Position numbers and translations under genes: made by a program. From positions 9,601,339 to 9,665,338 of the forward strand of contig NC_134515.1 of the NCBI RefSeq assembly GCF_027942865.1: DNA of 64,000 nt, written 5' to 3'. The first letter of the stretch is position 1. Each line of letters starts with the position of its first letter. This DNA is from Odontesthes bonariensis. Lineage: Eukaryota > Chordata > Actinopteri > Atheriniformes > Atherinopsidae. Shown here in pieces: positions 48,701 to 60,987 of this stretch. The notes under the pieces are model-generated. The model had not been told where the DNA came from, ran no database searches, and was given only the letters and a program-made list of their open reading frames with translations.

Positions 48701-51107
48701 AATTAAGCTACCCATCAACCTATATTTTTACAAATACTAAAGTAGAAGAAGAAAAAAAAATAATAGTAAAAAGAGAAAAGACAAAAAACAGAATTGCATC
48801 CAATAAAGTGACAGTCAAAATAGAAGAATAATGAAGCAAAATCATAAATAAACATAAAATCCTTCACAAATTATAAATACTTGTAAATTTAGAATACGAG
48901 AGCTGCAAAAAACAGCCAGTCTTTAACCTTTTTTAAATTTTTATGGCATGTTTTATATTTTCAAACATCATATTTATCATTTAGTCTTTGAGTGCATACA
49001 TAAATACAAGAAACGGTAAACAAGTCGATGCTTTCTTAAATCAAGCAACCACGAGGAAACTTTAAAACGGTTATTTTACAGACGCTAGAAATGATTTTAA
49101 ATTCCACTTACAGTTCATTAAACTCCCTGAAAACACAGTGTAAGGTTTACAGCTTTTTTCTTTATTTTTTACATTGAGGGGAGATTTTTTTCACATGAGT
49201 TGGGTATGTTTTCAAAGTAGCCCTCCCTACTGAGAGTCCCTGGTTTTCATGATCGTTTTGTATGTTCGACCTATTTTAGGAAATGGTTTCCTGAGAGGAT
49301 TTGCCATGATGCCGCTCCCCTGCTCCTGAACAATGAAAGATAATGAGAAATTTAATCATCGTCTTTCATGAAAAGCAAAAATGAAGCCCTCTGACAGTTG
49401 TGAAAAAGTAGAGATTTATTTAAAGTGAGTCAGAGCTTAACTGTCCGGCTCAAATGTTCTCAGTCATGCTTCATTTACTGATCTGGTTATACAAGAAACA
49501 AGCTAAGTCTGTGTTTTTCTTGTGGCCGAGTGGTTTTTAAAGGTTGCTTTGGTTATTACTTTGCTGTCATCATGCATCAGGACAAGATGACCTGCAGATG
49601 TCAAATTGCTGCTTTTTTTTCTTGATTACGGTCTCGACTTAAAGGAATAGTTATCGTAATAGATACGTTATCGTATGCAGGCTAAACCAACAATGATGTA
49701 TTTAAAATAAAAGAAGTGCTCTCCACCTGCTTATTGCTATTTTTTTCCCTCTCTACACTGCATGGTTGACTTTTAAAGTATGTCACGCTTTTTAATTAAA
49801 CCTTAAAGGGATAGTTCGCCTCTTTTGACATGAAACTGAATGACATCCCATATTAGCAATATCATTTATGAACATTTTCTTACCCCCTGCTGCGTCCTGT
49901 GAGCCGAGTTCCAGCCTTGTTTTGGCGTTGACGAAGGTAGTCCGGCTAGTTGGCTGGGGCTTAAAAAATAAAGCGTTTTGCTTCTCAAAACAATATGCGT
50001 CCAAAAAGAGTAATACATTTGCATCACAAAATTGTTCTCCAGGAAAAAGTCAGACCTCACAATCGCTTGGCGCTATTTCTCTCTACCTTAATATCACTGC
50101 GTGCTGCCACCTGCCGACAGCTGCACCTGTTACGGTGTTTACTGCTCGGAAAATTTCTATTTAAATAAATGATGTGGCTAATATGGGATGTCATACAGCT
50201 TCATGTCAAAAGAGGCGAACTATCCCTTTAACTAATCAGTAAGGCCCTTGCTCTCTTTATTTTTTCCAACATATGTAAATCAGTGTTATGGCCTTGAGAG
50301 AATACCTAAGATAAGCTTTGTGTTGTTTTGATGAAACTGTTGTATCTCTGGTACAGTCCTTGAAGTATAAGCCATCAGCTGTTGTTTCTTCTATTTCCCC
50401 CAAAGAGTTTTTGTCCTTTGCAGATTTATTGCAGGAATCTGCAGTATTTCTCTTATGTTTGAAATCCCTTCACACTTTGACTTCATGATCGGGGTTGTCA
50501 GGTGAATTTGATACTTGTAAAGGGTAAAACTCTCTGATGATAGCGGCTTTAATAAAACTGTACTTTCGTAGCCTTTAGCTCCGGAGTAGATTTTGAGGGT
50601 TTAGTTTGTGCCTTACTTTGCTGTATTTGAATAGTTAAAAACATGTTTCCTGTCACTTTGTGGCGACTTGTTGTGATCTCATCTAGGTCTGCTAACTTAA
50701 AGCGTTATTCCCCCCCCGATGTTACAGAGAGTGCATCTGGACATTCAGGTCGGAGAACACACCAACAACTATCCTGAAATTGCAGCAAAGGACAAACTCA
50801 CCGAGCTGCAGCTGAGAGTTCGACAGCTCCTGGACCAGGTCGAGCAGATCCAGAAGGAGCAAAACTACCAGAGGGTCAGTTTAAAACGGTTTCTTACAAG
50901 GCATGCAGCTCGTTAAACCATCAGCTCATTGTGGTGACTGGATTGTGTCTTTGGCAGTATCGCGAGGAACGGTTTCGCATGACGAGCGAGAGCACCAACC
51001 AGCGCGTTCTCTGGTGGTCCATCGCTCAGACGCTCATCCTCATCGTCACCGGCATTTGGCAGATGAAGCACCTGAAAAGCTTCTTTGAGGCCAAGAAACT
51101 GGTGTAA
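45755..51107 (+). CDS. tmed4: p24 family cargo receptor TMED4, five exons
   Basis: This is a type I membrane protein of ER-Golgi vesicles that helps load cargo and bind COPI and COPII coats. Exons are 45755-45890, 47659-47759, 47856-47981, 50728-50874 and 50958-51107. The sum is 660 nt, so 219 aa; human TMED4 is 227. Residues 1 to about 22 form a signal peptide ending PSYA before LYFHIGE. The GOLD domain follows ([10 protein letters not shown] to about residue 120), with [13 protein letters not shown]. Then comes a coiled coil ([20 protein letters not shown]), the YREERFR...[10 protein letters not shown] signature, one membrane span, and a tail with FF and the dilysine signal KKLV. The WWSIAQT and GIWQM variants favour TMED4 over TMED9. 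All junctions keep frame. It is the only plus-strand gene here. Confidence 0.95.
49803..50231. mobile_element. Foldback MITE C, 429 bp, TTAA at both ends
   Basis: It is bounded by TTAA at 49803-49806 and 50228-50231. The ends are TTAAAGGGATAGTTCGCC and its complement, followed by an inverted pair (cttttgacatgaaactg...). The interior is unrelated to MITEs A and B except at the terminal bases. It lies in tmed4 intron 3. Confidence 0.85.
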
Positions 51108-53983
51108 TTTCCATAACGAGTACGAAGCAAAACAGACTTGACTTGCGCTCCACTTTCAGTGAAGAAGCATCCGGGACTTGTGGTTTTGATATCAGCCATA
51201 AATGGTAGGAATGAATCCACAGATCACTCCTGGGAGATGCATTCTTTTTTTCCTTGTAGATGTTTTAGGTTTTCCACAGTAGCACAACATTCCAGTCACC
51301 TTTCTCATTGTGTTTCTGGCGTTTTGTTCCACAGGAGTGAATGTCAACTGTTACAGGAAGTAACCCAGTAACTGGTTTTATTTTTTGGCCTCGATTCCGT
51401 CCATGTCAATGTGATATCTCCAAAATTTAGCCCCCTTATTTAGTACTTATAAACAAAAGAGTTTCTCTTAAGAAACGCATTATAACTACTAGTATTGCAG
51501 CATAGAGGAGACATTTAAGCATTTATCTCCCTCACGTGTAGACTTTGTTCATAACTCATGAAAACAGGTTGAACCTGACAGTTTATTCATCAAATAAGAA
51601 ACGGCAGAAGAAGAAAAACACTCTTTGTCTATTATTTTACCTAAAGATTTCAGCTGCATACTTTATTGTAACATATAAATGATCATTCCTATTTGTTACG
51701 AGATAAAGACTTTTTTAAAGTTTCAGGGAGCTCGCACTATTTTGTGCAACTAATCTTTCCTCCAGATCTCTGCAACAGAGGTGGAGAGTGCAAAGTCATC
51801 GTAGCCCCTTCGAGTCACTGGAGACGTAAATAGAAACCTAGTTAGATTTCATAAACTGAATTTATCCAGTGGTGTTTAGGTTTCCTATTTTATGACCATC
51901 AGCTTTAGAGCATGTCTCATTTGTTGGTAAAATTTGCATTAATAAAGGAATAATGAATTGTTAAATGCTAAATTTAAACAAAAACCCACACTTTCTACAG
52001 TAGAAATAAAGAGTTGTGAAAGGATTTGTCTTAACATTTTAGCAGACGTTCTCAAAAAAGTGTTTCTTGTATTTTGCTTAGTTTTCACATCTAACCAGCT
52101 CAATTGTAGGTCCCCATAAATTTACTGATGATGAGTTACAAAAATGATTTAAAATATTGATCAAGGGTCCAGCTCTCGGGGGGCATATACTAACTGGGCG
52201 TCCAATGAAATGCCTTTTTTCGAAGTTTAAATTCAAAACAAGCCAATGTTCAATTCAGTTTTATTTATATATTTATAAATGACAACAAATTTCATCTCAA
52301 AAGCACTTAAATAATATAGTCCAATTCAAGCCAATTGGAATTCAATTCATTGTAACCATAATCCATTGAATGGTGGGCGGTGCTTGTGCCTGATCAGGCC
52401 ACTGGAGCCGACCAATCAGAGTAGATCAGGCCTTATAAGGAGACAGTCGATTATTTTCACATATTATTTGAAGCCATTTTTTTACTGACTGCTCCATCTC
52501 ATCATTCTATACGTCCTACAGCACAGTGCGGCCCAAACAATGCCTCGCAGGGTGAAGTAAATTGGCTTGTTCCAGCTCCACCCTTTGTACACTCAAAAAG
52601 TTGAAGCACCTGTCAGAAGTGATTACTTTAACTTTCATGGTTTTCCTGTTCTTGCTGATCTCAAGGTGCTTAAATTTAATATAACTGGAAAAAATAGTTG
52701 TGCTCTAAACTATGGATGTTTGTATTATTTTCAGTGGTGCTTCACAGAAAATATTATGACTAATACATTAATAAACCCTTAAAATGTCTACAAAATATCC
52801 AGCAGATTGCTATTTAGCGACGCATATTTGCACGTTTCCTGTAAAAACAAAAGCCGGTCTTTCATGATTGGTCAGCTTCAGTTGCCCCGAGCAACCAACA
52901 ATCACAATTCTGCATCTCTAATTTACGCAGCACTCAAAAGCAGCTGCAAACGTCTGAGAAAAAACCACAAAATGGCAGATTTTCCCAAAACAGCCACTAC
53001 TTGCAGTAAATGCAGAATTGTCTTTTATTATTCTCGATTTAATAAAACGTCAAATCTAAATTTAAGCTCAACTGTGGAGCGTGAGTAACTAAGCAACAAC
53101 GCAAACCGGGAGGCCAGGATTTTGCCTCACTTTGTGGGACTCGATCATGTAAAAATATTAAAATTGACACCCAGAAGTACATCAAAGGCAGAAATAAAGT
53201 TGAAGGCATATCCACGTAGTAGGATTTAAGCATTTAATTGGATGCTACAATAGTAAACGCCCCATAAATAAAAAAACAAATACCTACAAAGCCTCCTGTC
53301 ACTGCTGGGTTAGACAGTCAACATAAAGGGTGTGTAGATCAACACCTTAATATCAACTTGGATATCATGGGGAGTTTATTTATGCTTTCAGCTGCGTTTT
53401 AGTATAATAAACCATCTTCTTTTATATAAATGTGAAATGTTACCTTGAATCCCTCTGCAGGCTGTATAGTTTTTAGCTGACCAGAAACTTCTGTAAATAC
53501 AGTTTGTGATACTTAACAGCATTCTGTGTTGTAAATAACAGCTTATTGACAGATCTGTTCGTTTTCTACCGGCTTTTACACAAACTGAATGACACACAAG
53601 TCTTTTGTCCTCCTTTTTCTGTTGTGTTTCATCAGATCTTATTTATTGAGCGGTTGCAGAATGTGTTTTGTTGCCAAGTTTGCTATTTTTAAGATCCATT
53701 TGTCAGTAGTACATGGCTGCATTAAACAAATCATAAAAGAAATCTGTTAGTTTGCAGTGATTCGTGGAGAGGAATTTTAACAAGTTTCTTCATTTTTACC
53801 TTCAGTTTAAAGTCAAATTTTTAAGCTACAGTTGCACATAATTAATTCTTCATTGGTGTGGATGTCATCTCCATGTGCTTAATAAAGAAAATCTGGCCTA
53901 ACTGTTTGTCAGGTAATTTGTGCCACTTTTCCCCCGAAAAGGAAGAAATACACAGCAAATGGCAGATATTTTCAACAGTAAAA
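51108..53983. other. tmed4 3' UTR and tail-to-tail spacer
   Basis: The tmed4 3' UTR begins here. Plus-strand AATAAA occurs near 51943 and at about 52005-52010. A stretch at 52255-52380 (ttcaattcagttttatttat, then repeated caattcaa units) resembles a common teleost dispersed repeat. No gene was seen between tmed4 and the plpbp polyadenylation signal. Confidence 0.4.
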
Positions 53984-53989
53984 TTTATT
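53984..53989 (-). terminator. Candidate plpbp polyadenylation signal
   Basis: AATAAA on the minus strand, about 870 nt beyond the plpbp stop codon. A second A-rich candidate lies near 54092, closer to the stop. Confidence 0.4.
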
Positions 53990-54853
53990 GCTTGGCTTTG
54001 GCCTCCCTCAGAGCCAGACTCCAAACCAAACAACGCTGAAAAGCCTTAAGACAGGAACCACATTTCTAAGCACAATTTGATATTTTTCCATTTTATTTTT
54101 TTTAAACCTATACTTTTTAACGACAGAAAATCACGCGGTGCTCTTGACATCTTCGAGGAAACCACTGCGACATCGTAGCTGCTTTTTAAAAATCGAACAA
54201 AATCAACACGTTGCATAGGTTCACTCTCTTTCATCTCGATCGACACGCCACGCCACAGCACGGACACAAACGACACGAAACAAAGCACTTTCACCTTGGA
54301 GATAAATTCCAGAAAAAAGATTTGACACATTTGGCACATGATACGAAACCATATCAAACGCACAATACTACGTGTCATTATAAAGGGATTAATGATTTAT
54401 TAAATCAAGTCTTTGTTTCAACTGTACAAAAAAAAAACAGCACATTGTACAGCGTGGAAGTCCTGACCACTGTCGCATGTTCGGGTGGAGAGATTAAAAA
54501 AAGAAAAACAACACATCAGCACAATTAATCCTCATTATAACTGAAATAATTTTCCTTAAGTTATGTTTTCCTCGGATCCGTTCATTTTCACTAACGGGAT
54601 TCCGTGCGGAGGAAATCGGAGGATAAAATGGGTAGTAAGACTTGTTAAAAGAAAAACTAATTCTCAACCGAGTGCCACTTTAATGCTTAAAAGAGCTAAA
54701 AGGGCACACAAAAAGTCAACATTATGTTAAAACGCTTTCAAATTCTGCAAGAACTCAGCAATCCTAGCTCCACATAGTGTTGCATGTGAGTTTTCTTCCA
54801 TATTAAAGAGTTTTTCGCTCCTATCGGCGTGAGGTTATTCAGAAAAGCTCTTC

Positions 54854-57800
54854 TTAGTGTTCAGATACGGTGAGGTGATGCATCTTCTTGGCAGCTTCCT
54901 CCGACACCACCTTGGCCGTTTTCTCGGGGCTGGGAGCCGGGCTGGGAAATGGACTGGGATTCGGGGTGTTTGCCGCACTGTTGGGATACTCCCTGTTGCC
55001 GAAGATGATGCTACCCACTCGCACATTGGTGGAGCCCACTTCGATCTTCAGCACACACGCATGAAAGCACAGAGAAACACAGCGAGAAGTCGTTACCAGT
55101 TCAATAAAATTAGCTCGCTGTGAAAGCTGGCACCCGACACTCGTGGTGACTCAAACGTTTCTTCAGGCGACAACCGTTGGTCATATTTGCCGCTTTGAGA
55201 AGCTCCTGAAGACAAACAGTTCCTGTGACCTGGAAGTGTTTCTAAGTGCTGACAAAAGGGGTCAAAACTCACCGCATGCTCAAAATCGGTGGACATGCCC
55301 ATGCTGAGTTCCACCTCCTCCACAGGCAGCTTCAGACTGTCGCACACCTCCTGCCTCCGACTCAGCAGCATCTACGATCAAGTGGAGATCACAAATACAT
55401 TAAAACAGTGTCCCAGTACAGATTCTAAACTGGTGACAGCGTTTCTCAACTGTTTCTACTACTGTTTCTACTACTCCTACCTTTTTGAGTTAGTATGCCA
55501 GTTTGAGTAAGAAGTTCCCGGATGCATACTAGATTCGCTGAAATGTTGGGTATGCATCATGAGGTTACTACTCATACGCAAACTACCCAAGATGCAACGT
55601 AACGTGACGTCGCCGATCGTCATTTCCTGTCAAAACGGCAGTTTCAAGCTAGCTACAACGAGGGTAGGTTCACTTCCTGTTTTCAAAACAAAAGCACCAA
55701 TTGTATTGTAATGGCTTTCCCTATGATAAAAGGCAACGGATATTTTATTTTGTGAAAATAACCAGAAGTGCGTTGCTCACTGCGGCTAGCTTTAGCAGCG
55801 CCGTATTCGTGGGAACAAAGTTGTAAATAGCCGGTATTTTGTCAGGTTTTCAACACGTTGGGGATCTAAACGACTACTTTCTCACCTGAAAATGTTTCAA
55901 ATGTTGCTAAAGTTTACAGAGTTTAGAGCTTAAGGGAAATCAGCTTCAGGCCGGCTGATTTCGGCTCGGGCAGGAGCGAAATGCATTGTGGGTCAACGCT
56001 CTGCATACTGTCTTATCGATGAGTATGCAGTATGTAGTATGTAGTATGTGGTTTCGATCACAGCCGTTGTTACCAGATGTAATGCTTCTTCTTTTCTGGA
56101 TATTTTTATCTTTTAGAACGACACACAAGGAGTCTCTCGTACCTGAAAGTCGGGGTTGGGTCCGAGGGCGAGGTCGTAACCATAGCGGCCAATGGTCATG
56201 AGTCCTAAGAAGTGCAGGGCGGAGCACTGAGACACGATGTGCTTCACCGTGGTGACCGTGTCCTCCGGCGGCAGGCCGTGTTTGCCTGCAGCCAACGTAC
56301 GAACACATGCGAAGAAGACGTGAGCAACACCGCTGTCCTTCTCTTCTATACAGAGCTGTTTCTCTGGTTCACCTCATCCATCCATCCATCCATTCTTTTT
56401 TCATTCCCTCATTCATTTTCCTTCCATCCATCCATCCATCCATCCATCCATCCCCTTTTCTATCATCCACACATCCATTTTTCCTCCCTTCATCATCCTT
56501 CCATACATCTATCATCATACTTCCATCCAGACCCATTCTTTCTTACTCTCTATAATCCATCCATCCTTTTTTCTCTCATACATCCACCCACCCATCCATT
56601 CATTCATAGATCCACCCTTTCTACCCTCTCCATTCTTGTCACACCTGCCCATCCTGACTGAGGACTGAGAGGTTCAGGACGTCCTTTGTTCCCACAGCCA
56701 TAAGGCTTTTTAACAGTGACTGCTGAGTTCTTCTCAAATTGATTGATTGATTTTTTTCAAATTTATTTAGTCATTTATTATTATTATTATTAGTTAGTAG
56801 TAGTATTTTTATTAGAATTGGTATTATTATTGTTGTTGTTAATATACAATCATTGTAAATATTAATAATTTTTTTGAGCTACTTGACTAATTTGAATTTC
56901 CCCCATTGGGGGATGAATAAAGTATTTTTCTGTTCTATTCAACTCTACTCTATTCTATCCTTAGATCTATTCATCCGCCCTCTCACTCATCCATTCATTA
57001 TTTCTTTCTTCCGTCTTATCCATCCATCTTCACATTCTCTTCTTCATTCCCTGATCCATTCATCTATCCTTTCTTCCTCTCCCTCATCCCTCCTTCTACT
57101 TGTCCCTTTTTCAGGCTTTATCTTGCGGTTCCACAGTCAGTTCTGGTCACTGAACCAGACTCTGAGGCCCCGTTTACACGATAGGAAGACGCAGATATTT
57201 TCCTGCGGTTTGGCCCCTCATTTACACCAAAACCCCGTTTTTAATCACAGAAAACGATTATTTCTAAAACCTCCGGCCAAAGTGGAGATTTCTGATAACG
57301 CCGGTTATGTGTTGCCGTGTCAACTGGGAGAAACGGCGTTTTAGGTTCTTAAACGTCACATTATGCGCCAGAAAATGCTTAACGTCATGCGAGCGCCTTA
57401 TGTTTACAGTTTGTTTGGCTACTGATCAGGATGATCATGGATGATGTTAAAGTTCTACTCATTTTTACGTTTGTGCAAACGATTCTGGCCTTATTGCATT
57501 TGCCACCCAAACCTGCTCGCACAGTTCAAAATAGAGGAGCACCACTCTTCCGTGGCCGCTCCTGCGTCCAGTATCCACGGACTGTCTATATTTCCCTCTT
57601 ATTGCCTTCAGTTTTGTTGTGATATTTGCTCGCGTTATCTCCTCCTTCACATGAGGAAAGTCCTCGATTCTGAGGATTTTGATTGGCTTGCATGGCTTTA
57701 TTCCTTTCCCTACACTGCCGCCAATAGGTTTGGCAGAGTTATTATGGCGCTTGACGGCGTATTTATGCGGGTTGATGTAAATGAGAAGTTTTTTGAAAAC

Positions 57801-59289
57801 GATGTTGTGTGCACAATGTTATTATTGAAAACGGAGGGGGGGAAATATTCGTTTCTCTAAATACCCGGCTATGTGTAAATGTGGCCTTAGTCTCCTCCTG
57901 ACCCACAGGGCAGGACGTCACCTCCACCTCTCCTTAAACCAGTAATCCTAACCAGCTGAGCCACGGTCCTCTGCGGTAAACTCACTCTGCTCTCCGCTGG
58001 TGTTGATCTGCACCATGATTTTTAACCTCTGGCTGCTGGCCCCTCGGACGCGCTGCCATGAGCTGTTGACCCTTTCGGCCAGTTTCGCCGAGTCGACGGT
58101 CTCCACGAGGAACAGGTTCGGAACAGCTGGGGACGGAGAGAGAAGACTAGGTGGTCAAAGGTTTTTTTTTTCTCCTTTCACTGCGTTTCAGTTTCAGGAG
58201 GAAAGAGCTCACTCACCCAAAAGTTTGTTAACATTATTCTTCTGTAGATGGCCAATAAAGTGCCACTTGATTTCAGGACATGACTCTAAAATCTGGATGT
58301 GAGGAAAAGAAACCGCGTAAGAACACTGGGACACACTAATCCATTTCGACCTCTAAAGGATGGAAACCTACCAGAGGATCTGAGGCTTTGTCCACCAGCT
58401 CGTTAACCTGGGCGGAGACATGAGGAGAGGTCAACCTCTGCATTCCAACTTTCAGAGTTTACGCAGAGTTTCATACTCACATAATTTTCTCCAAAGTTGC
58501 GCTGCCCTTGTCCGTAGGCCTTTACGATCATCTCTGGGGGTTTTGTCTTGCTGACAGCCACGAGCCGGGGTGGCACAGCTGGGAGTGTCTGAGGAAGGAC
58601 GAAACACTCTTCATCTGTATCAGCAGAGGAGCTCAGTGTGGTGCTGCATGTCAGAGTGGGTGTTTTGCCCTTTTTTTCTTTTTTTTTAGAGCAGTGACTC
58701 AGCAAAGATAATGATTAAAGCTGCTACAATGCTGGGACTCTGTTACACACCAGTGTCAGATCCGTTTAGGGTTATTATTATTAAGAAGCCACTCAGTGGA
58801 AACACGCTGTGCATTCAAACAAGCTCCGACTCGGATAACCTTGATTTTTTTTTTACCTCATTTACACTCATTTTACAGAGCTGTGATGCAAGCAGGAAAG
58901 CAGAGTCACTGGCTCCTATTTACACGTTCAAAAATCATGCTAAAAGTAGCCTTCGGCTGCATCATAATGCTCGGAAATGCGCATGCACACACGTAACGCA
59001 CGACTCCACGCTGGCTCTTTAAATCATGCATGGTGTTATGAAAGTGCTGCCACCAGCTCCACTGCCTTCCATCCAAAGGTTGAGATGTTTGGCAGCCTTA
59101 CATAACAAGTCGTGCTCCTGCAGCACGGTTATTTAGGGACCCCGAGACGGCAGCCACAGACCCGGGGCTGCCGCTCGGAGCCTCCCGGGCCTCGGTTACC
59201 TTTGGCCGCCGCGCCGCCGCCTGGTTCACCCGCTCCACCACCGACTGTATCGCCTTGCCAACCTCATCCGACATTGCTACTTTCCACAT
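54854..59289 (-). CDS. plpbp: Pyridoxal phosphate homeostasis protein, eight exons
   Basis: This is the YggS/PROSC family, a single-domain PLP-binding barrel that buffers free pyridoxal phosphate in cytosol and mitochondria. Exons are 59289-59200, 58588-58481, 58407-58372, 58292-58217, 58126-57986, 56285-56143, 55371-55273 and 55045-54854. The sum is 885 nt, so 294 aa; human PLPBP is 275. The PLP lysine is K44 in [10 protein letters not shown], followed by [52 protein letters not shown] and [15 protein letters not shown] second in-frame ATG at codon 6 could also serve as start. The C-terminal tail after residue 255 is Pro/Ser-rich ([12 protein letters not shown]) and poorly conserved. Intron 5 holds a non-autonomous transposon and a TCCA-like array. 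Confidence 0.95.
55450..56080. mobile_element. Probable non-autonomous DNA transposon in plpbp intron 6
   Basis: The two ends carry loosely inverted runs: actactgtttctactactcc on the left, and gtatgcagtatgtagtatgt on the right. Between them lies a sequence with caaactacccaagatgcaac and a mirrored aaatgcattgtgggtcaacg. This fits a widespread fish element whose ends are made of TACTACATACTGCATACT units. The inverted match is imperfect, so ends and family are uncertain. Confidence 0.4.
56374..57075 (+). repeat. Degenerate TCCA / TTCATCCA tandem array
   Basis: Runs of (catc)n appear at 56374-56392 and 56424-56452. Long decayed stretches of the same units continue to about 56610 and from about 56965 to 57075. 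A retroposon-like tail (cccccattgggggatgaata...) at about 56897-56934 lies between the two blocks. Reading frames across it are repeat artefacts rich in H, P, S and I. It lies in plpbp intron 5. Confidence 0.8.
57165..57889. mobile_element. Non-autonomous DNA transposon, about 725 bp
   Basis: The left end aggccccgtttacacgatag is matched in inverse by the right end ...tatgtgtaaatgtggcct. The outermost bases AGGCC and GGCCT are perfect, and both carry a GTTTACAC-type block. No transposase is recognised: the frame 57441-57860 has no motif I know. It lies in plpbp intron 5, right of the tandem array. Confidence 0.6.
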
Positions 59290-59764
59290 ACCGTCAAACG
59301 GCTACGAAACAGAACGTCAACGTGACGCAGCCGATGTGACGACAATCCGCCGGACAGGAAGTGAGCTGAGCGGAGTGCGCCCCCTGTCGGTCCGACTCTA
59401 TTTAGCAGGTTCAAAAACAAATGTGGTTCAAGCTTTTTTATTTTATGAATAATAGGGAATTTGAATAGTTTTAATCTTTTTTTTCTTTTCACTATTAAAC
59501 GAAACGATTAATTTTCTTTATTTTTAGCACTAACTTCATTATCTTTATATCCTAATATTTATTGCATAACTTTTTATGCAATTTTATATTATAGTATAAT
59601 TTTATATTATAATAATATTATATACAATTTGTGTCTCTCTCAGGAAACGATAGGATGACATTGGCTGAGATTTGATGTCCAGCGTTGGAATTTCTAAAAG
59701 TTGCATTTTGTTCTTTATACCTCTTTGCATATTGATGTAGCATTCATCAGTTTTTGATTTTTAT

Positions 59765-60570
59765 AGTACTCTGCAAACGTCTTGAATCACCCCTAATTTC
59801 TACTAAGTTTCAAAGCAGTCAGTCTTTCTTGGAATCTTTTAATGTGATAGTTTGCCACGATTTCTGAAGATCTTTCAAAGTTTTTCTTTGGACATTGGCT
59901 GCTTTTTCACTCAATTTCAGAGGAATATGTCTTGTTTGTTTGCCAAACTCTAACCTATGAATCATTCAAGCATAAAAAAGGCACCAAACTCCAAGGATGA
60001 ACCAGTGTTGCAGATAGTAAGTTTTCTGCTAACTACACATAACAGAAAAAACAGAAAAGATAACAGTTTGACAGACAGAAAATGGTATTTTTGCAGCAAC
60101 AAGCTGATTCCCAAAGAGCTGTTAGCTGAAAACTTGGCATATCTCAGCATGGTGTGCAGCGTGTCCTTAAAACATTTGAGGAAACTGGACAAGTGGAGGA
60201 CAAAAGAAGTGTCAGGCCTAAAGAACTATCTACAGCAGATGGACGGTATCTGAAAGTGATGTCCTTAAGAAAGAGGAAAAAATCCAGCAAAGACCTGACA
60301 CAGGAGCTGAGAGATGCATCTGGACCTTTTGGAACTATTCCTGAAGACTCCTTAAAGAAAGGACAGAAAGCTCATCTGAGAGGGTTCAGGCTGTTGGAGA
60401 ATAAAGGAGCTCAGACCAAATATTCACTTTAAAGCTCGTTAAAATTGTACAAACTCTTTTTAGTATATATATATCCTGCATTTACATTTATGTTTGCACA
60501 TATCAGTACATCACTGCACCCAAAAATATATCAAGAAATGAGGGTTGGTTCAAGACTTGTGGACAGCACT
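59765..60570 (+). mobile_element. Tc1-like transposon copy 2, internally deleted
   Basis: Terminal repeats agtactctgcaaacgtcttg (59765) and the inverse of cttgtggacagcact (ending 60570) bound the element. Sequence from about 60100 to 60320 is almost identical to copy 1 (12290-12515), including [17 protein letters not shown]. It then jumps to the shared 3' part (ggaactattcctgaagactc), so copy 2 lacks about 300 nt that copy 1 keeps. It has no MITE insertion. It lies between plpbp and snrpg. Confidence 0.8.
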
Positions 60571-60987
60571 TCAGCACAATAAATATCACACACTAATGTG
60601 GACACACTTTATGTTTATGCATATAAGCAACAAAAACAGCTGAAGTCTTCGGGTTGTAGGATTGATGCTGTTAAGCTTTATGTTGGTGATGAAGATGTCA
60701 AAGAAGCCACAAATAAAGCAGCAAACTGTCTCTGAGTTGTCGTATACGTCTCATACTGCCGGTTCTAAGTAAGAAGAAGTGAATGCACAAAAACAAATAC
60801 AAAGGAAACCAGATTTATTCACAAAAATCACACAGATCAAAACACACTCCAAACATCAGTTTCAATGGAAATCAGACATCTTACAAGTTAAAGCCAACTG
60901 CTTTGCCTCTTTCATAAAGAACTAAGAAGGGATAACAGAATGTAAAAGGGTGTAGCTGATTCTCTCCGTCTGCAGCAGCCTCCGCTC
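60571..60987. other. Spacer and snrpg 3' UTR
   Basis: No gene was seen. A minus-strand AATAAA at 60819-60814 lies about 170 nt beyond the snrpg stop codon and probably ends that transcript. Confidence 0.5.

Noticed and set aside
45755-51107. Assignment of the p24 gene to TMED9
   Set aside because: RYREERFR, WWSIAQT and GIWQM agree with TMED4; TMED9 has other residues at these positions.
56212-56661. Open frame of 149 codons rich in H, P, S and I
   Set aside because: It is a product of the decayed TCCA tandem array, plus antisense of plpbp exon 6.
56374-57075. CRISPR-like array
   Set aside because: Units are 4-8 nt and tandem with no spacers, and the genome is eukaryotic.
57441-57860. Open frame of 139 codons in plpbp intron 5
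   Set aside because: It lies wholly inside a non-autonomous transposon, has no recognisable motif, and begins and ends without splice context.
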